A DNA stretch of 64,000 bases from Jackrogersella multiformis (lineage: Eukaryota; Ascomycota; Sordariomycetes; Xylariales; Hypoxylaceae): positions 248,001 to 312,000 of the forward strand of contig CADCXD010000009.1 in the NCBI GenBank assembly GCA_902806575.1, written 5' to 3'. The notes beneath the pieces were generated by a model, which saw only the letters and a program-made list of their open reading frames with translations, had not been told where the DNA came from and did no database searches. This document shows, piece by piece, positions 1 to 10,360 of this stretch. Each line of letters begins with the position of its first letter. The first letter of the stretch is position 1. Made by a program: the position numbers and the translations under genes.

Positions 1-247
1 CGCTCAAGACGACGCCGTGGTCTGTCACCTTGGGCGGTTCCGCCGCGGACGACGATGAGGAGGAGGAGTAGGCGTCGAGAGAGTCGAGCGAGAAGACGTG
101 GTAGTCGACCATGTCGTACTGGTCGCCATTGTCGTTGAACTGGATGTCGGTCTCGCGGTCGTGCGACGGGTAGATGTACAGCTTTCCGTCGAAGACGTGG
201 GCGGATGGGTCCGCGGTGTAGAGGTGTGTTATTAGGGGTGGTGACAT
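1..247 (-). CDS. GH43-type glycosyl hydrolase, N-terminal part only
   Basis: This is the first ~82 residues of a gene that runs off the left edge of the window. The ATG is at 247-245. The protein opens with MSPPLITHLYTADPSAHVFD, followed by GKLYIYPSHD. The TADPSAHVFDGKLYIYPSHD pattern is the first blade of family 43 five-bladed beta-propeller enzymes (beta-xylosidase, alpha-L-arabinofuranosidase and relatives); the Asp in TADPS is the usual catalytic base. No signal peptide is visible, so an intracellular enzyme acting on imported oligosaccharides is likely. A serine run and a KVTDHGVVLS segment follow. The exact substrate cannot be told from this fragment. Confidence 0.8.
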   Translation of the reverse strand, partial: MSPPLITHLYTADPSAHVFDGKLYIYPSHDRETDIQFNDNGDQYDMVDYHVFSLDSLDAYSSSSSSSAAEPPKVTDHGVVLS

Positions 248-1074
248 CTTAATACTTTTTTCTTCTTGTTATAAATCGCCTTGTCGACTTTTGTCTTTTT
301 TATAAGTTTATAACTTTCTAACTCGTAGTATTTACAATTTGATTTGGGGTCGTCCTCGACGCTCCGTGGAGTACTTATACGGCGAGGGGATCGTGAGGTG
401 GGAATCCTTGGTGTTGAGGGGTCTACTTTAGAGTAAAGCTCGCCTAGGAAAGCTCTCTAATTGAAGATAAAAATGATATTCATTAGAACTTAGAGGACCT
501 AATATCTTGCTTAGCGTCCAATGGCCCTTTTATTTTATGGCTCCTGTTCATCACGAGAGTCGTACACTTACATACGATACGTTCATTGCTTATAATGGTG
601 ATCATTCTTCTCTCGTCCCGGCAGAATGGATGTCTGATCTCCTGAATTTATCCCTATTTAACCGCCCGCTCGCCTGCTTTAGCTCCGTCCCACTTACCGG
701 ATATGATACTCACCCTCGTAGGCATCCGGATTTAGGATGAAGGAACACCGAGGTCTAACTTATGATACCCTAGGTACCTACCTAGGTAGATTAGTGCTTA
801 GATCCGAGGTGTTTTGTTACTTGGCTTAACTCATTGGTCCTATGGAGCGCATTTCCTTTCATGCTTACCCAAAGCCTACTAAATAGTAGACATATTGATA
901 TTGAATTGTTGCTCGGCCCCATTGCTAGAGCATGTATATACATTCTATTCGTCTATGACGCAACATTACATCTATATGTGAAAATCGTACTCTATCAGGT
1001 ATCTTGCTGTATGAAACAAATAAGTATATACAATTTGAGTTAATTACAATATTTTCCATTCTGAGTGTGATGCA
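248..1074. other. Intergenic, between two minus-strand genes
   Basis: About 830 bp that should hold the promoter of the GH43 gene and the 3' end of the lipase gene. I see AT-rich sequence and a CCTAGGTACCTACCTAGG palindrome cluster near 768-787. Short open frames here show no recognisable protein features. Confidence 0.5.
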
Positions 1075-4000
1075 TCAAACATCTACGACGCCCAGTGTAA
1101 GCCGTCGAAGGGCATCTTCGTATCTTCCAGGGCTGTGGTCTATCAGCATGCTGGAACCGAATCGAACCTCTCTAAATCGAGCTTCGACATCTCTGACATA
1201 CTTCAACACGATTCTAGTCGCGGGCCGCCCGGCCTGGTCCGTGCCGGCCTGAAGGAAGGCGTCTCGTCTCAGGGCTGGCGTGGTCTCGATCGAGAAAACC
1301 TCGCCCGGTGGCAGAAGCTTGGAGCTCATCATACTCGCACGCAGGGTCTTAAGTGCGGCATATGCCCACTTGTCTTCTTCCTCGGTAGAATGCGTCGGTC
1401 CGTTGTTGTACCACTTATCAGCCAGCCCCGACTGCAGGCCTACCCAGATTCGCCGACGTACTTCCGCCTTCGCTTCGCTGTTGTCTGTCTTAAACGCCAG
1501 CGCTAGGGCCTGGAAGTCGTGGAGAACACCCAGTGACAGGTATGGAACAATGTCATTCCCGTGCACTGTGCTTGTAATCAACCCTCTTGTTGCTTTTTGC
1601 AAGGACGGTGACATGGTAGCAGGTGGGCCGTAGGCATACACATGAATTGGCCTCCCGGATGGTAGGCTTATGTGAGAGGAAGTTTGGAGAGACTGCCCGT
1701 CTGCGAGTAGCTTTCGGTGCGGCTCAGCAGAGGTGACGAAGGCCGTTCCGGTAGAGGCGGGCTCGGCGAGCATAGCTCCAAGTAGCGCAGTCACAGCCCC
1801 GCCAAGGGAATGTCCGCAGAGAACCAGACCGTAATCCGTAAACTCCTCAAGTGCCTCTTTAAGTGTTGCGAGTACTCTCCCATCTCCTCCATATAGAAGT
1901 CGTCGCGCAGATGCATGAATGCCTTTGTGAACCTTGTATGCCTTTCCTCGCCAAACAAGGTCGTCATACTCGCACATCATGTCAGCTAAAACATCTTCGA
2001 AGCCTAATGTACCACGACAAGACAAAACGACGGCCTTGGACTCTTCATCGATGGCGATGGTGTGCACGAGAGGTATTCCCGTGTCGGTAGATCCGGTAGA
2101 ATCGGAACCACCCTGCGGGTCGACAAACGAGGATAAGAGGATGCTATCTGGCGGAAGCTGAGTATGATGTGCGAATGAGCGCACATCTTGGTGGGTTTCG
2201 TCCAACGCTTTTAAGACAGGCAGTTCCTTGGTGATACCCATGAACTTAAGAAAATGGGAGCCGTACGCAGCAGACGCGTAACGACTATATCGAGTAATAT
2301 TTCTCAAGATATGGAACTCGGGGAACATTCCGTCAACCATACCTGTTCGTCGTAGCGTGTCTACGGCTCCCGAATCACTATAGGCGCTTGTTTGATGAAA
2401 CGAGGACAGTGCTAGCGAGGTTTGAGAGTCTTTAGTCTTGAGAGTGTATATGCTTGGGCTATATAAACTGCGGTTTTCGGATCGCGCTCTCAGGTGACCC
2501 TGCGATGAATTGGGGTGCTGAGTACCAATGACTCGTCCCTGTTCGAGATGTGATGAACCGATGTAAATCTTAGGTTCATGTCTCTGACGTGTTGGAGATG
2601 ATGGCCGACTTTCGAACGAGTGTACCGAAAATGTATCAGTTAGGGACACGACCGAGTTGCGACGTCGATCTTGCAGCGAAGCATATGTTTTGGCTCGAGA
2701 CGATGACCCGCGTAGACTCGCGACACCCCCCGAGTCGCCTAGATCTGTTGATGTGAAATGGTTCGGGCTCCCTCGGCGTGGTGCTCGGGGAGCTTCGCGA
2801 TATTGTAGAAGACTTGAAGCTCTATCTGGAATATTCTCCTTCCTTTGTGCGACTGGCAACTTGCCATGCGGGAGTTTGCTACTGCCCCAAGGAGTTTTCA
2901 TGAGCGGCTTTGACTTGGTAGCTGCCTGGATATTCTCGGAGCTCGAGTCCTTGTTTAATAAGCCAGATCCCTTCCTAAGGACACCTCGAATGCCACCTTT
3001 CTTTTCATTTACCTTGGCGGCTGGTGGCGACTCGAGCTTTCCTGTCGGGTGTTTGCTATTGGTTGGCGAGACGGGAGCAGAAGTTTGACTTCGAGAGATA
3101 GATCGTCTGTCCCCTAACGGTTTCCTGGAACGTTTCTGATTTGCAATATGTTCGGAATCTTGCTTCGGGGAAGTATTCGGGGATGTGCGACCCTTGCATG
3201 AATTTAAGCTGGAGCCACCACTAGCAGACGTGGATCTTATTTGATGAGCCGGACAATCATTCGAAATGCTTCCTCTTCTCTTTGCCGACGAGGCGATGGT
3301 TGGACGCTCAACCTTCGGCGGCACAGGTGGAGGATATCGATGCTGCCGAGATGTGGAACTAGTCGATAATACCGAATCATCATCTTCGACTGACTCAACC
3401 CGGGACCGGGTATCTTCCTCGCCGTCGCTATCGACAGCGGTGGTTCTCACTTTATTCCGGCTAATCTTGTATACAACTCTGTAATTGGATCCTGCCCCTT
3501 GGGGATCCCCAGGGTTGCTTACTTCGCTCTTCACAAGGTCGACTCCCGGCAGGGATAAAATTGGGACTAGTGGAGCCCCCTTAATGTCGACAGTAATCGT
3601 CTTAGTCGTGGTGGTTGAAGTCGTTATGGATACTTGAGCTTCTTTGGGAAGAGATCTTATGATGTGTCGTTTGAGCTGGGCCTCGGGTAATTCATCTTCG
3701 TCACTGCTACTCGATCTTGCTCCATGATCCTGAAGTGCTCCAATAACATTGCCGCTGCCGACGGAACCAACCCCACTCCTTTTACCCACTTGCACCATGT
3801 ATGTATCTTCATCGTCGACGTCAACTCGCACGTCGTCATCGAGAAGGACAACATCCCAGATGATTTCCTCGAGACAGAGGCGACGAGTCTCATCCTGCGA
3901 CAACTTTCTGCACCAGTTTTGTAGGTACGCGAGACCACAAAGCCCCAGCAAAAGATCAGTCACACCCACCTTTTCCCCTTGCACGCCGGTGGCAGGATTT

Positions 4001-4542
4001 TGAAACTCTCGACGAATCAGGGTGATGATGCTCGCGATGGCTCTAGAAGAGTCGGTCGAGCCGAAAAATTGGTCTAAGACTGACAGAAACAGCTGTGATA
4101 TCTGGGATGCGCTCGATACAGTGGTTCCTGTGAGATGAAAACCGGTGGCAGTCCAGAAAACGATCTGCGACATTGTCTGGTGCAGACTCTCCAGGCTCTT
4201 CTCCAATATAGACTCGGCATCCGATCTACCCAGCTCAGACTGAGCCGTCGATATAACATCTCTTCCAGCTCTACTCAATATCCCCTCTAGAATTCCACGA
4301 CCCAGCTCTAAACTCGAAAGTGTTGTAAACTTGGCAGCCCCTAAGCCATAACCCCCAATAAAAGTACCGACTCGAAGAGCGAATGAGGTTGATCTCGTGG
4401 CAAAACTGACGGCGCTCGCTATCGGATTAGGCAGAAGAGTCCTGCTGGAAGCGGAGTGTAATAATTCGCCCGACGATGATAGAGATGCCTCGGCTAGTTT
4501 TCTCGAGTTTTCAATGCGATCTTCTTTCGCATTTGCCGACAT
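1075..4542 (-). CDS. Large lipase class 3 (diacylglycerol-lipase-like) protein
   Basis: One uninterrupted frame of 1155 residues; ATG at 4542-4540. The N-terminal ~170 residues have hydrophobic stretches (around residues 40-70 and 125-160) that could be membrane segments. A long Ser/Pro/Arg-rich low-complexity region follows (roughly 330-730). The C-terminal part carries a class 3 lipase fold: the nucleophile elbow CGHSLGGAVTALLG with Ser912, then YAYGPPATM and STVHGNDIVPYLS, where the Asp is the likely acid, with a His shortly after (VLHDF). This order matches fungal relatives of sn1-specific diacylglycerol lipases, which hydrolyse diacylglycerol at membranes. The catalytic motifs are visible; the substrate is inferred from the family. 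No intron is needed to keep the frame. Confidence 0.85.
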   Translation of the reverse strand: MSANAKEDRIENSRKLAEASLSSSGELLHSASSRTLLPNPIASAVSFATRSTSFALRVGTFIGGYGLGAAKFTTLSSLELGRGILEGILSRAGRDVISTAQSELGRSDAESILEKSLESLHQTMSQIVFWTATGFHLTGTTVSSASQISQLFLSVLDQFFGSTDSSRAIASIITLIRREFQNPATGVQGEKVGVTDLLLGLCGLAYLQNWCRKLSQDETRRLCLEEIIWDVVLLDDDVRVDVDDEDTYMVQVGKRSGVGSVGSGNVIGALQDHGARSSSSDEDELPEAQLKRHIIRSLPKEAQVSITTSTTTTKTITVDIKGAPLVPILSLPGVDLVKSEVSNPGDPQGAGSNYRVVYKISRNKVRTTAVDSDGEEDTRSRVESVEDDDSVLSTSSTSRQHRYPPPVPPKVERPTIASSAKRRGSISNDCPAHQIRSTSASGGSSLNSCKGRTSPNTSPKQDSEHIANQKRSRKPLGDRRSISRSQTSAPVSPTNSKHPTGKLESPPAAKVNEKKGGIRGVLRKGSGLLNKDSSSENIQAATKSKPLMKTPWGSSKLPHGKLPVAQRKENIPDRASSLLQYREAPRAPRRGSPNHFTSTDLGDSGGVASLRGSSSRAKTYASLQDRRRNSVVSLTDTFSVHSFESRPSSPTRQRHEPKIYIGSSHLEQGRVIGTQHPNSSQGHLRARSENRSLYSPSIYTLKTKDSQTSLALSSFHQTSAYSDSGAVDTLRRTGMVDGMFPEFHILRNITRYSRYASAAYGSHFLKFMGITKELPVLKALDETHQDVRSFAHHTQLPPDSILLSSFVDPQGGSDSTGSTDTGIPLVHTIAIDEESKAVVLSCRGTLGFEDVLADMMCEYDDLVWRGKAYKVHKGIHASARRLLYGGDGRVLATLKEALEEFTDYGLVLCGHSLGGAVTALLGAMLAEPASTGTAFVTSAEPHRKLLADGQSLQTSSHISLPSGRPIHVYAYGPPATMSPSLQKATRGLITSTVHGNDIVPYLSLGVLHDFQALALAFKTDNSEAKAEVRRRIWVGLQSGLADKWYNNGPTHSTEEEDKWAYAALKTLRASMMSSKLLPPGEVFSIETTPALRRDAFLQAGTDQAGRPATRIVLKYVRDVEARFREVRFGSSMLIDHSPGRYEDALRRLTLGVVDV

Positions 4543-6494
4543 GCTGACGACGATAAAGGAGTGGACTTTCGAGATGGATGAACTGCATTTATCGTATCAG
4601 AGTCGGAAATGTCTTCCGATATTCGATTTAGGTATTTGGTTTAACTATTGTTGGGATTGGTAGCGAGTCGAAGAGACACGTCAAGGAGAGAGACGGAGTA
4701 TGCACTAAATGTATAGATGTATGTACACATTTATTGTCGGGTCTAACGTAAGATACAAGTGTCTTGGAAATTGGAAATTAAAAATTGGAAATAGAAAGCG
4801 AAGCAAACGATAAAATGAGTGTAGAAGATTTGGAATGTGTAGAATCTAAGTTTGAGTTGGTTGATGGGTAGGTAATAGGGTAATAGGTGTAACCCTTTAG
4901 AATTACCAGCTGGAGCCTACCTCCTACCTAAGGTACCTGGGTACTTTCAATTTTGAAGAATAATTAAAGATCCATAGATTGCAGGTGGCCACGCTTTCCA
5001 AGGTTCCTAGGTAATGGCGACGGTTGTAAAACTTTATGCGCCGCGAAAACTGTTGACGTTAACGACGTGTAGCTCCTTTAGCTTAAACTTAAAGTTACAT
5101 GTGATAGTAACGCGGGGCGGGGACTTCCCAATAGCTGGGTCTCGATTTTATTGGCCATAATCAACTGTCGTCACCGATAATTTCGCGCTAGAATAGGAAT
5201 GGCGGGAAAAAGGGAGCGAATGGTTTCCCAATGGTTTCTTGAAATCGATAAGAGCGGATAAAGAACGGAGACTTGCATAAGTCCAACACCGAGCATATGG
5301 AAACGTGTCTGCATCTCAGGCGTCTTTCGTGTCTTGTCTTCCCGCCCGCCAACCCGGTTGGTTCCCGATATCTGCGATAGATCGATTTGTTAGGCAGAGG
5401 GTAGAAATGCAGGAACCGAGGCATGTACACGTCATCTCAAGGATCGCATTATCGGCAGTACCTACACTATTGTCGACAGTATTATTGACAGTATTATCGA
5501 GCGAGTCATGCCCAGTCATCTGCGCGTAATTAATCGGTACTTTGAACTTGGCTAAATAACACGGAACTGTGGTTCGCTTGAACGTCGCCATACAGTGTTG
5601 TGTTTATGTTGTGTTTATCCACGATCCGGAATTACGAGGTTTTGGTTCGCAGATATTAACGGATCGATTCAATTAGAAGGGATTGAGAAACAATAGGAGT
5701 GTCCCAAGGTTGATTTGAGCTTGAGCTTTCAAGGTTCGATATTAATAATCTAATGAAGGAATGAACTTATTCGGACTTGTTGGTTTTTTGTTTAGCCTCG
5801 AAGTTAGAAGTTAAGAGTCAGATTGAGTTTGCAAGCCTTAAATTCAAATGATGTCAGCAGTTACCTCCTATGTAATACTAGGTATGTAGTATATAAGTAC
5901 GGAATACAGACTTCTATTCTTAGCATTTTTCAAGCTTTAAGAAAGTCCCAGTCCCGGCTTCAGCTCTTATGCAGGCTGTGCAAAGCCCCAGAAGTCCCTA
6001 GCTGGCTATTTTACTGGGGGGTAGAACCAATCAATTGAGGCAAAGCTTCCTCAATTTTAGGGATTTACATACACTTAGGTAGGGACTTCGCAAAGTTTAC
6101 TTGGAAGCCCTGGAGGGTTTACAGGTATTAGGGGTCTAAAGAGGGAATTTCTGTTGTGTAATGTACGTAGGTACCTAATTTTAGCCCAAGAATTCCGATT
6201 CTTCGTATTCTTTATCGTCGATAACATTATTAATAAGAGAAACAACAAAAAAAGCTCTCCTCTTTTATTTATTTATTTATGACAACATGAGCCTATCGTA
6301 ATCCTATCATATTAACCACCACCTATTTCCCTCAATCAATTAACGTAGGACTCCCAGTATCTCGTCGTATTTCTACTCTATAAACTACTCAGGTAAACCA
6401 GACACATTAGACCTGTCTTCACGTTCTCGATCTTTATTCTTACGATCCGAAACGACGCATTCAAGTAATCTCGCATTGCACAAAATCACGCACA
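4543..6494. other. Intergenic, divergent promoters of lipase and GNA1
   Basis: A 1.95 kb spacer between divergent genes. It is AT-rich, with a CCTACCTAAGGTACC-type palindrome near 4921-4941 and an imperfect repeat of GACAGTATTAT near 5475-5500. A TATA-like CTATAAACT lies at about 6377, some 115 bp upstream of the GNA1 ATG. No convincing gene was seen on either strand. Confidence 0.5.
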
Positions 6495-7150
6495 ATGGCA
6501 GAGCAAGGCCTCTTCTTATCCGACCTCATCTCTCCTGAAGTTTCTGCCGCGCTCCCTGAAGGCTACACCGCCCGGTCCCTACGGTTGTCTGACTACGAAT
6601 CCGGTTTTCTTGACTGTCTGCGTGTTTTGACGACCGTGGGAGAGATTAGCAAAGACCAATTCGCCGAAAGGTACCAATGGATGTCGTCACAAGACACGTA
6701 CTATGTTCTTGTAATTGAGGATACCACAAGAGGGAAGATCGTAGGGACCGGGGCCTTACTTGTAGAGAGGAAGTTGTGCGTATCCTATCCATTTTCTAAA
6801 CGATAACGTAGTCGTAGCTCGATAGCATAGAGGTTGTAACTCGACATGTATCATCAACGATTTTTAGATAGCGACGCCATTGCTGACATAAGAATCTCTC
6901 GAACAGCATCCACAGCCTTGGTCTGGTCGGTCACATCGAGGATATTGCCGTTGCGAAAGATCAGCAAGGCAAGAAGCTCGGTCTTCGTCTCATCCAAGCG
7001 CTCGACTTCATCGCCGAGAAAGTCGGTTGCTATAAGACCATCCTCGACTGCAGCGAAGCGAACGAAGGCTTCTACGTAAAATGCGGGTTCAGAAGAGCCG
7101 GGCTAGAAATGGCCCATTACTATAACACCGACAAGAGTAAGGCCCAGTGA
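6495..7150 (+). CDS. GNA1: Glucosamine 6-phosphate N-acetyltransferase
   Basis: Two exons, 6495-6775 and 6907-7150, give 174 residues. The intron starts GTGCGT and ends AACAG; splicing in phase joins VERK to FIHSLGLVGHIEDIAV, the conserved GNA1 core. Downstream come the acetyl-CoA-binding loop AKDQQGKKLGLRLIQ and the substrate-site segment LDCSEANEGFYVKCGF, ending RAGLEMAHYYN. Length and motifs fit GNA1, which acetylates glucosamine-6-phosphate on the way to UDP-GlcNAc for chitin and GPI anchors in the cytosol. Other GNAT enzymes lack the CSEANEGFYVKCGF signature, so the call is strong. It is a housekeeping gene transcribed divergently from the lipase. Confidence 0.93.
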
Positions 7151-8128
7151 AGAGTGTGAGAAAGAATAGGCGAGCAAATCATAAACTATACACCAAGGTT
7201 GTCTTTCCCATGCTTCGGCTGACTCCGAGGGTTTGGTAGAGCCGAGGATTTAGGTTAATCGAAAAGGGGCCACGGACGATGAGAAGGGATGGGACATATA
7301 TACTATAAAGTTCGGGTACCTTACAGGAAAAAGTTCTACCTTGCGAGAGGGCTTGATACAGGATAGAGTATAGAGTCTATAAAATATAAAGACATGTGAA
7401 AGAAGAGGACATGTGAAGAAACCCGCCAACTAGAGACTTCGACTCCGTCACTTCATTACGACGCTTAGTAGACGACTAGGTACTCTACCGGACCACACCT
7501 TGTACTAAGCCCAGAGTCTCGCCTTCTCTTTCGAGTTGGTGGGTGGCCCGGTAGTGAGCTGGCCGGACGTTATGACAACCATCCGCTTTGAGAATCCCCG
7601 AAGCGCAAGACCCTTCTCGGCCAATCCGCACCGTCCTTGGCGTCTTACTGCGATGCGTTCACACGAGCCAACCGAGTAGGTAAACTCATGGCTTACTCAG
7701 ACTGCAACGAGCGGGGCTTAGGGGTCGACTTCACGGGCATAATCATCACCTCTCTCCGCAGGAACGCCTACCTACATGAATCCCTAGAAGTCTTACTTTC
7801 GGGTATTGCTTTTAGCTTGTCAGACGGGCGGTTATAAAGCCTTCGTGCCTCACTCTAGCTCCCAGAAAACTACATAGTAAAGACTGTAGAAACGCTGACG
7901 ACTTATGTTACAATTCGATCTCACTTGCATTATTTATTATATATAGCTGTATTTCCTTCATCTAGCATTCACACTAGCTACATGCCTATATCATCTTCGT
8001 ATTAAATCTCTCGTTTTGTCTATCAACTATTTACACGAAACAAGTCCGGTCACTCACTCACTCGGACATCCCCAACGGCTACGCTTCGGAACCGCGGATC
8101 ATTCTCTGTCTCAATCCCTTTATAAACA
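7151..8128. other. Intergenic, 3' of GNA1 and 5' of the small-protein gene
   Basis: Nearly 1 kb without a supportable gene. A TATATATAG stretch near 7939-7947 lies ~180 bp before the next ATG and could be a TATA element. Nothing else was recognised. Confidence 0.45.
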
Positions 8129-8681
8129 ATGGCTCAGAAAACCCATGTCAACGTGGCTGCTGACCAGGAACTTCGTAGTGCCCTGATCAGAGCCAATCTA
8201 GCATTGCTTCAACGAGAGTACGTTCGCCCGTCTTCACTAGCTCCGTATGGCTTTTTATCCCGCTACAGACCTCAAGTTTTGGAATCAAATAAGCGTGGCA
8301 GCTCGCCGTTAAGCAACGGAGGCACTTGCATGGCAGCGATTAGCTTCCTACAAGCGCTAATCCTTTGACAACGCCACTCATCCTAGCTCCACCACGCGCC
8401 CCTAGACTAAAATCCTGGCAAAAGAAAGAAATACCGCTAACAAGGAATACAGGATCCGGGAAAAAAAAGACTGGTATACCACCCGGCGCGTCGTAGTCCG
8501 CAAGCGCAACGGGCGTATCCACCTCTCGCGGCTCGGATCTCAGCAGCAGAGCAGCCACAGCGGGTACATCTCTGTCAACTTCGACGAGGAAGACTCGCAG
8601 AGCAGCGGCTTCACCTTCATCAGCGAGCAGCCGCTGTCCCCGCGGTCCAGCTTCGGCTCTTCCACTTCCAGCTTCGCCTAG
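8129..8681 (+). CDS. Small hypothetical protein directly upstream of the Ayg1 homologue
   Basis: Two exons, 8129-8217 and 8453-8681, give 105 residues. The intron has donor GTACGT, a GCTAAC branch point ten bases before the acceptor, and acceptor TACAG. The join is in phase: ANLALLQRE continues into IREKKDWYTTRRVVVRKR. The first half is charged and helical (ADQELRSALIRANLALLQRE); the basic block TTRRVVVRKRNGRIHLSRL could bind nucleic acid or membrane; the tail is Ser-rich (SPRSSFGSSTSSFA). No known family was recognised. Its TAG is only 8 nt before the ATG of the next gene on the same strand, so the two may share a transcript. Exon 1 has neutral composition and exon 2 is GC-rich like the gene that follows. 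Alternatively the segment could be untranslated leader of the hydrolase gene. Confidence 0.55.
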
Positions 8682-8689
8682 CTCCCGCC

Positions 8690-10097
8690 ATGGCGCCGGA
8701 CGCCAGGCCCCCGCCCAAGCAGTGGCTGATGGGCGCCGACGCTTTCGAGCGGCGCATGCCGCACCACGCCGGCATCCGCGCCCTCTGGGAGTCCAAGTGG
8801 CGTGAGCCGTGTCGCCGCGCCGTGTACCCCTTCCACGACGGCGCCTTCGAGGACTTCGAGCCCGTGTTCTCCGACCTGATCGCCAGGGACGTCAACGACG
8901 GCGACGCGCCCGAGTACACGCAGGCGTTCGTGCCTGCGGCCCGGGCCCTCGAGAAGCGCGGCGACGACGCGGCGACGAAAGCAGGCGCGAGCGCCGAGGA
9001 TAGGAAGCACGCGTCGGACCTGTACCTGCGCGCCGCGTGCCTGCTGAGGATCGCGCGGTTCCCGTACATCACGGGTTTCCCGCGTGCCAGCGACCCCGCC
9101 AAGTGGGCGGCGTGGGAGCTGCAGAAATCCATCTACCGCAAGGCGGGGGCCCTGTGGTTGCCCTCGCCGCTGCTCGAAGTCGACATCCCGCACGCCTTCG
9201 CCCAAGGCAACGACCGCGCCTCCATCCCCGCGTACGTGCGCGTGCCCCCCTCCACCCCCGAGTCCCCGCGCGCCAAGTTCCCCGCCGTCATACTGCTCAC
9301 CGGCCTCGACGGCTACCGCCCCGACAACACGGCGCGGTGCGAGGAGTTCCTGGCGCGCGGCTGGGCCGCCGTCGTGTTCGAGATCCCGGGGACGGCCGAC
9401 TGCCCGGCGGACCCGGCGGACCCGGCCGCGCCCGACCGCCTGCTCGACAGCGCGCTCGCGTGGGTGGCGGCGGACGGGCGCTTCGACGCGGACCGCGTCA
9501 TGTGCTGGGGCCTGAGCTCGGGCGGGTACTACGCCGTGCGCGCGGCGCACACGCACCGCGCGAGGCTGGCCGGCGTCGTGGCGCACGGCGCCGGCACCCA
9601 CCACTTCTTCGCGCGCGAGTGGCTGACGCGCGCCGACGGCCACGAGTACCCGTTTAAGCTGACGCCCGCGCTGGCTATGAAGCATGGGTATGGGGATGAT
9701 GTGGAGGCGTACCTCGAGGGCGCGCAGCGCAGGTTCTCGCTGTTGGAAACGGGCGTCTTGGCGGGGTTGAGTACGAGGTTGTTGCTTGTTAATGTGAGTT
9801 TTCTGCTTGCCTTCATACCTAGGTCTATCACTTTTAACTTGGTGTTGGTGGCGTATGGTTTTGGGGGTTAGGTGTTGGATGTGGCGTATGGTGGGATGCT
9901 GTGATACTGTATGCTAACGAGAGCGATAATAGGGCGTGCATGACGGGCTCATGCCGATCGAGGATTCCATCCTGCTGTTCGAGTACGGATCTCCCAAGGA
10001 GGCGCGCTTCTTCACCGGCGCGCTGCACATGGGGTACCCGATGGCCAACTCGTCGGTGTATCCGTGGATGGAGCAGGTGATCAGTTCTACGAAGTGA
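8690..10097 (+). CDS. Ayg1-type alpha/beta hydrolase (polyketide-shortening, DHN-melanin)
   Basis: Exons 8690-9793 and 9933-10097 give 422 residues, close to the ~400 of Aspergillus Ayg1. The intron (GTGAGT, branch GCTAAC, acceptor AATAG) joins STRLLLVN to GVHDGLMPIEDS in frame. The start is supported because RALWESKWREPCRRAVYPFHDG matches the family's usual N-terminus. The nucleophile elbow is GLSSG (Ser276), preceded by LLTGLDGYRPDNT and FEIPGTADCPADPADP; the Asp candidate is in GVHDGLMPIED and the His in GALHMGYPMANSSVYPWM. In Aspergillus fumigatus this enzyme shortens a heptaketide naphthopyrone to the melanin precursor 1,3,6,8-THN. No polyketide synthase lies in the window, so the substrate here is inferred from the family. 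The gene is very GC-rich, unlike the spacers around it. Confidence 0.88.
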
Positions 10098-10360
10098 TGT
10101 TTCGCCATTTGTATAAAGTACTAGTGGGATTTGTTTGTTTGGGGTGTATGCCGGTTTACGTTCATGCTTATGTCGGTTATGAGAGATGTTATATGATGCT
10201 AGATTGTAACAATTCATTAAAAATCTCTACATGCATGGTCTACGTATGAATTTTCTTTTGCGTTGGATTGTAGCAATATTTCTAGCCGCGATACAATAAT
10301 GATGCCATAACCATGCATTCTTCCTTCTACTTCACCTCTTCATTATTTGCACCCCCATGC

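Noticed and set aside
5316..5591. Minus-strand frame of 91 codons with Asn/Val/Thr repeats
   Set aside because: The repeated text comes from the short GACAGTATTAT repeats; no support from context.
8678..9685. Long antisense frame (335 residues) opposite the Ayg1-like gene
   Set aside because: It is Arg/Ala/Val/Gly-rich text produced by a GC-rich gene on the other strand; the plus-strand protein matches a known family throughout.
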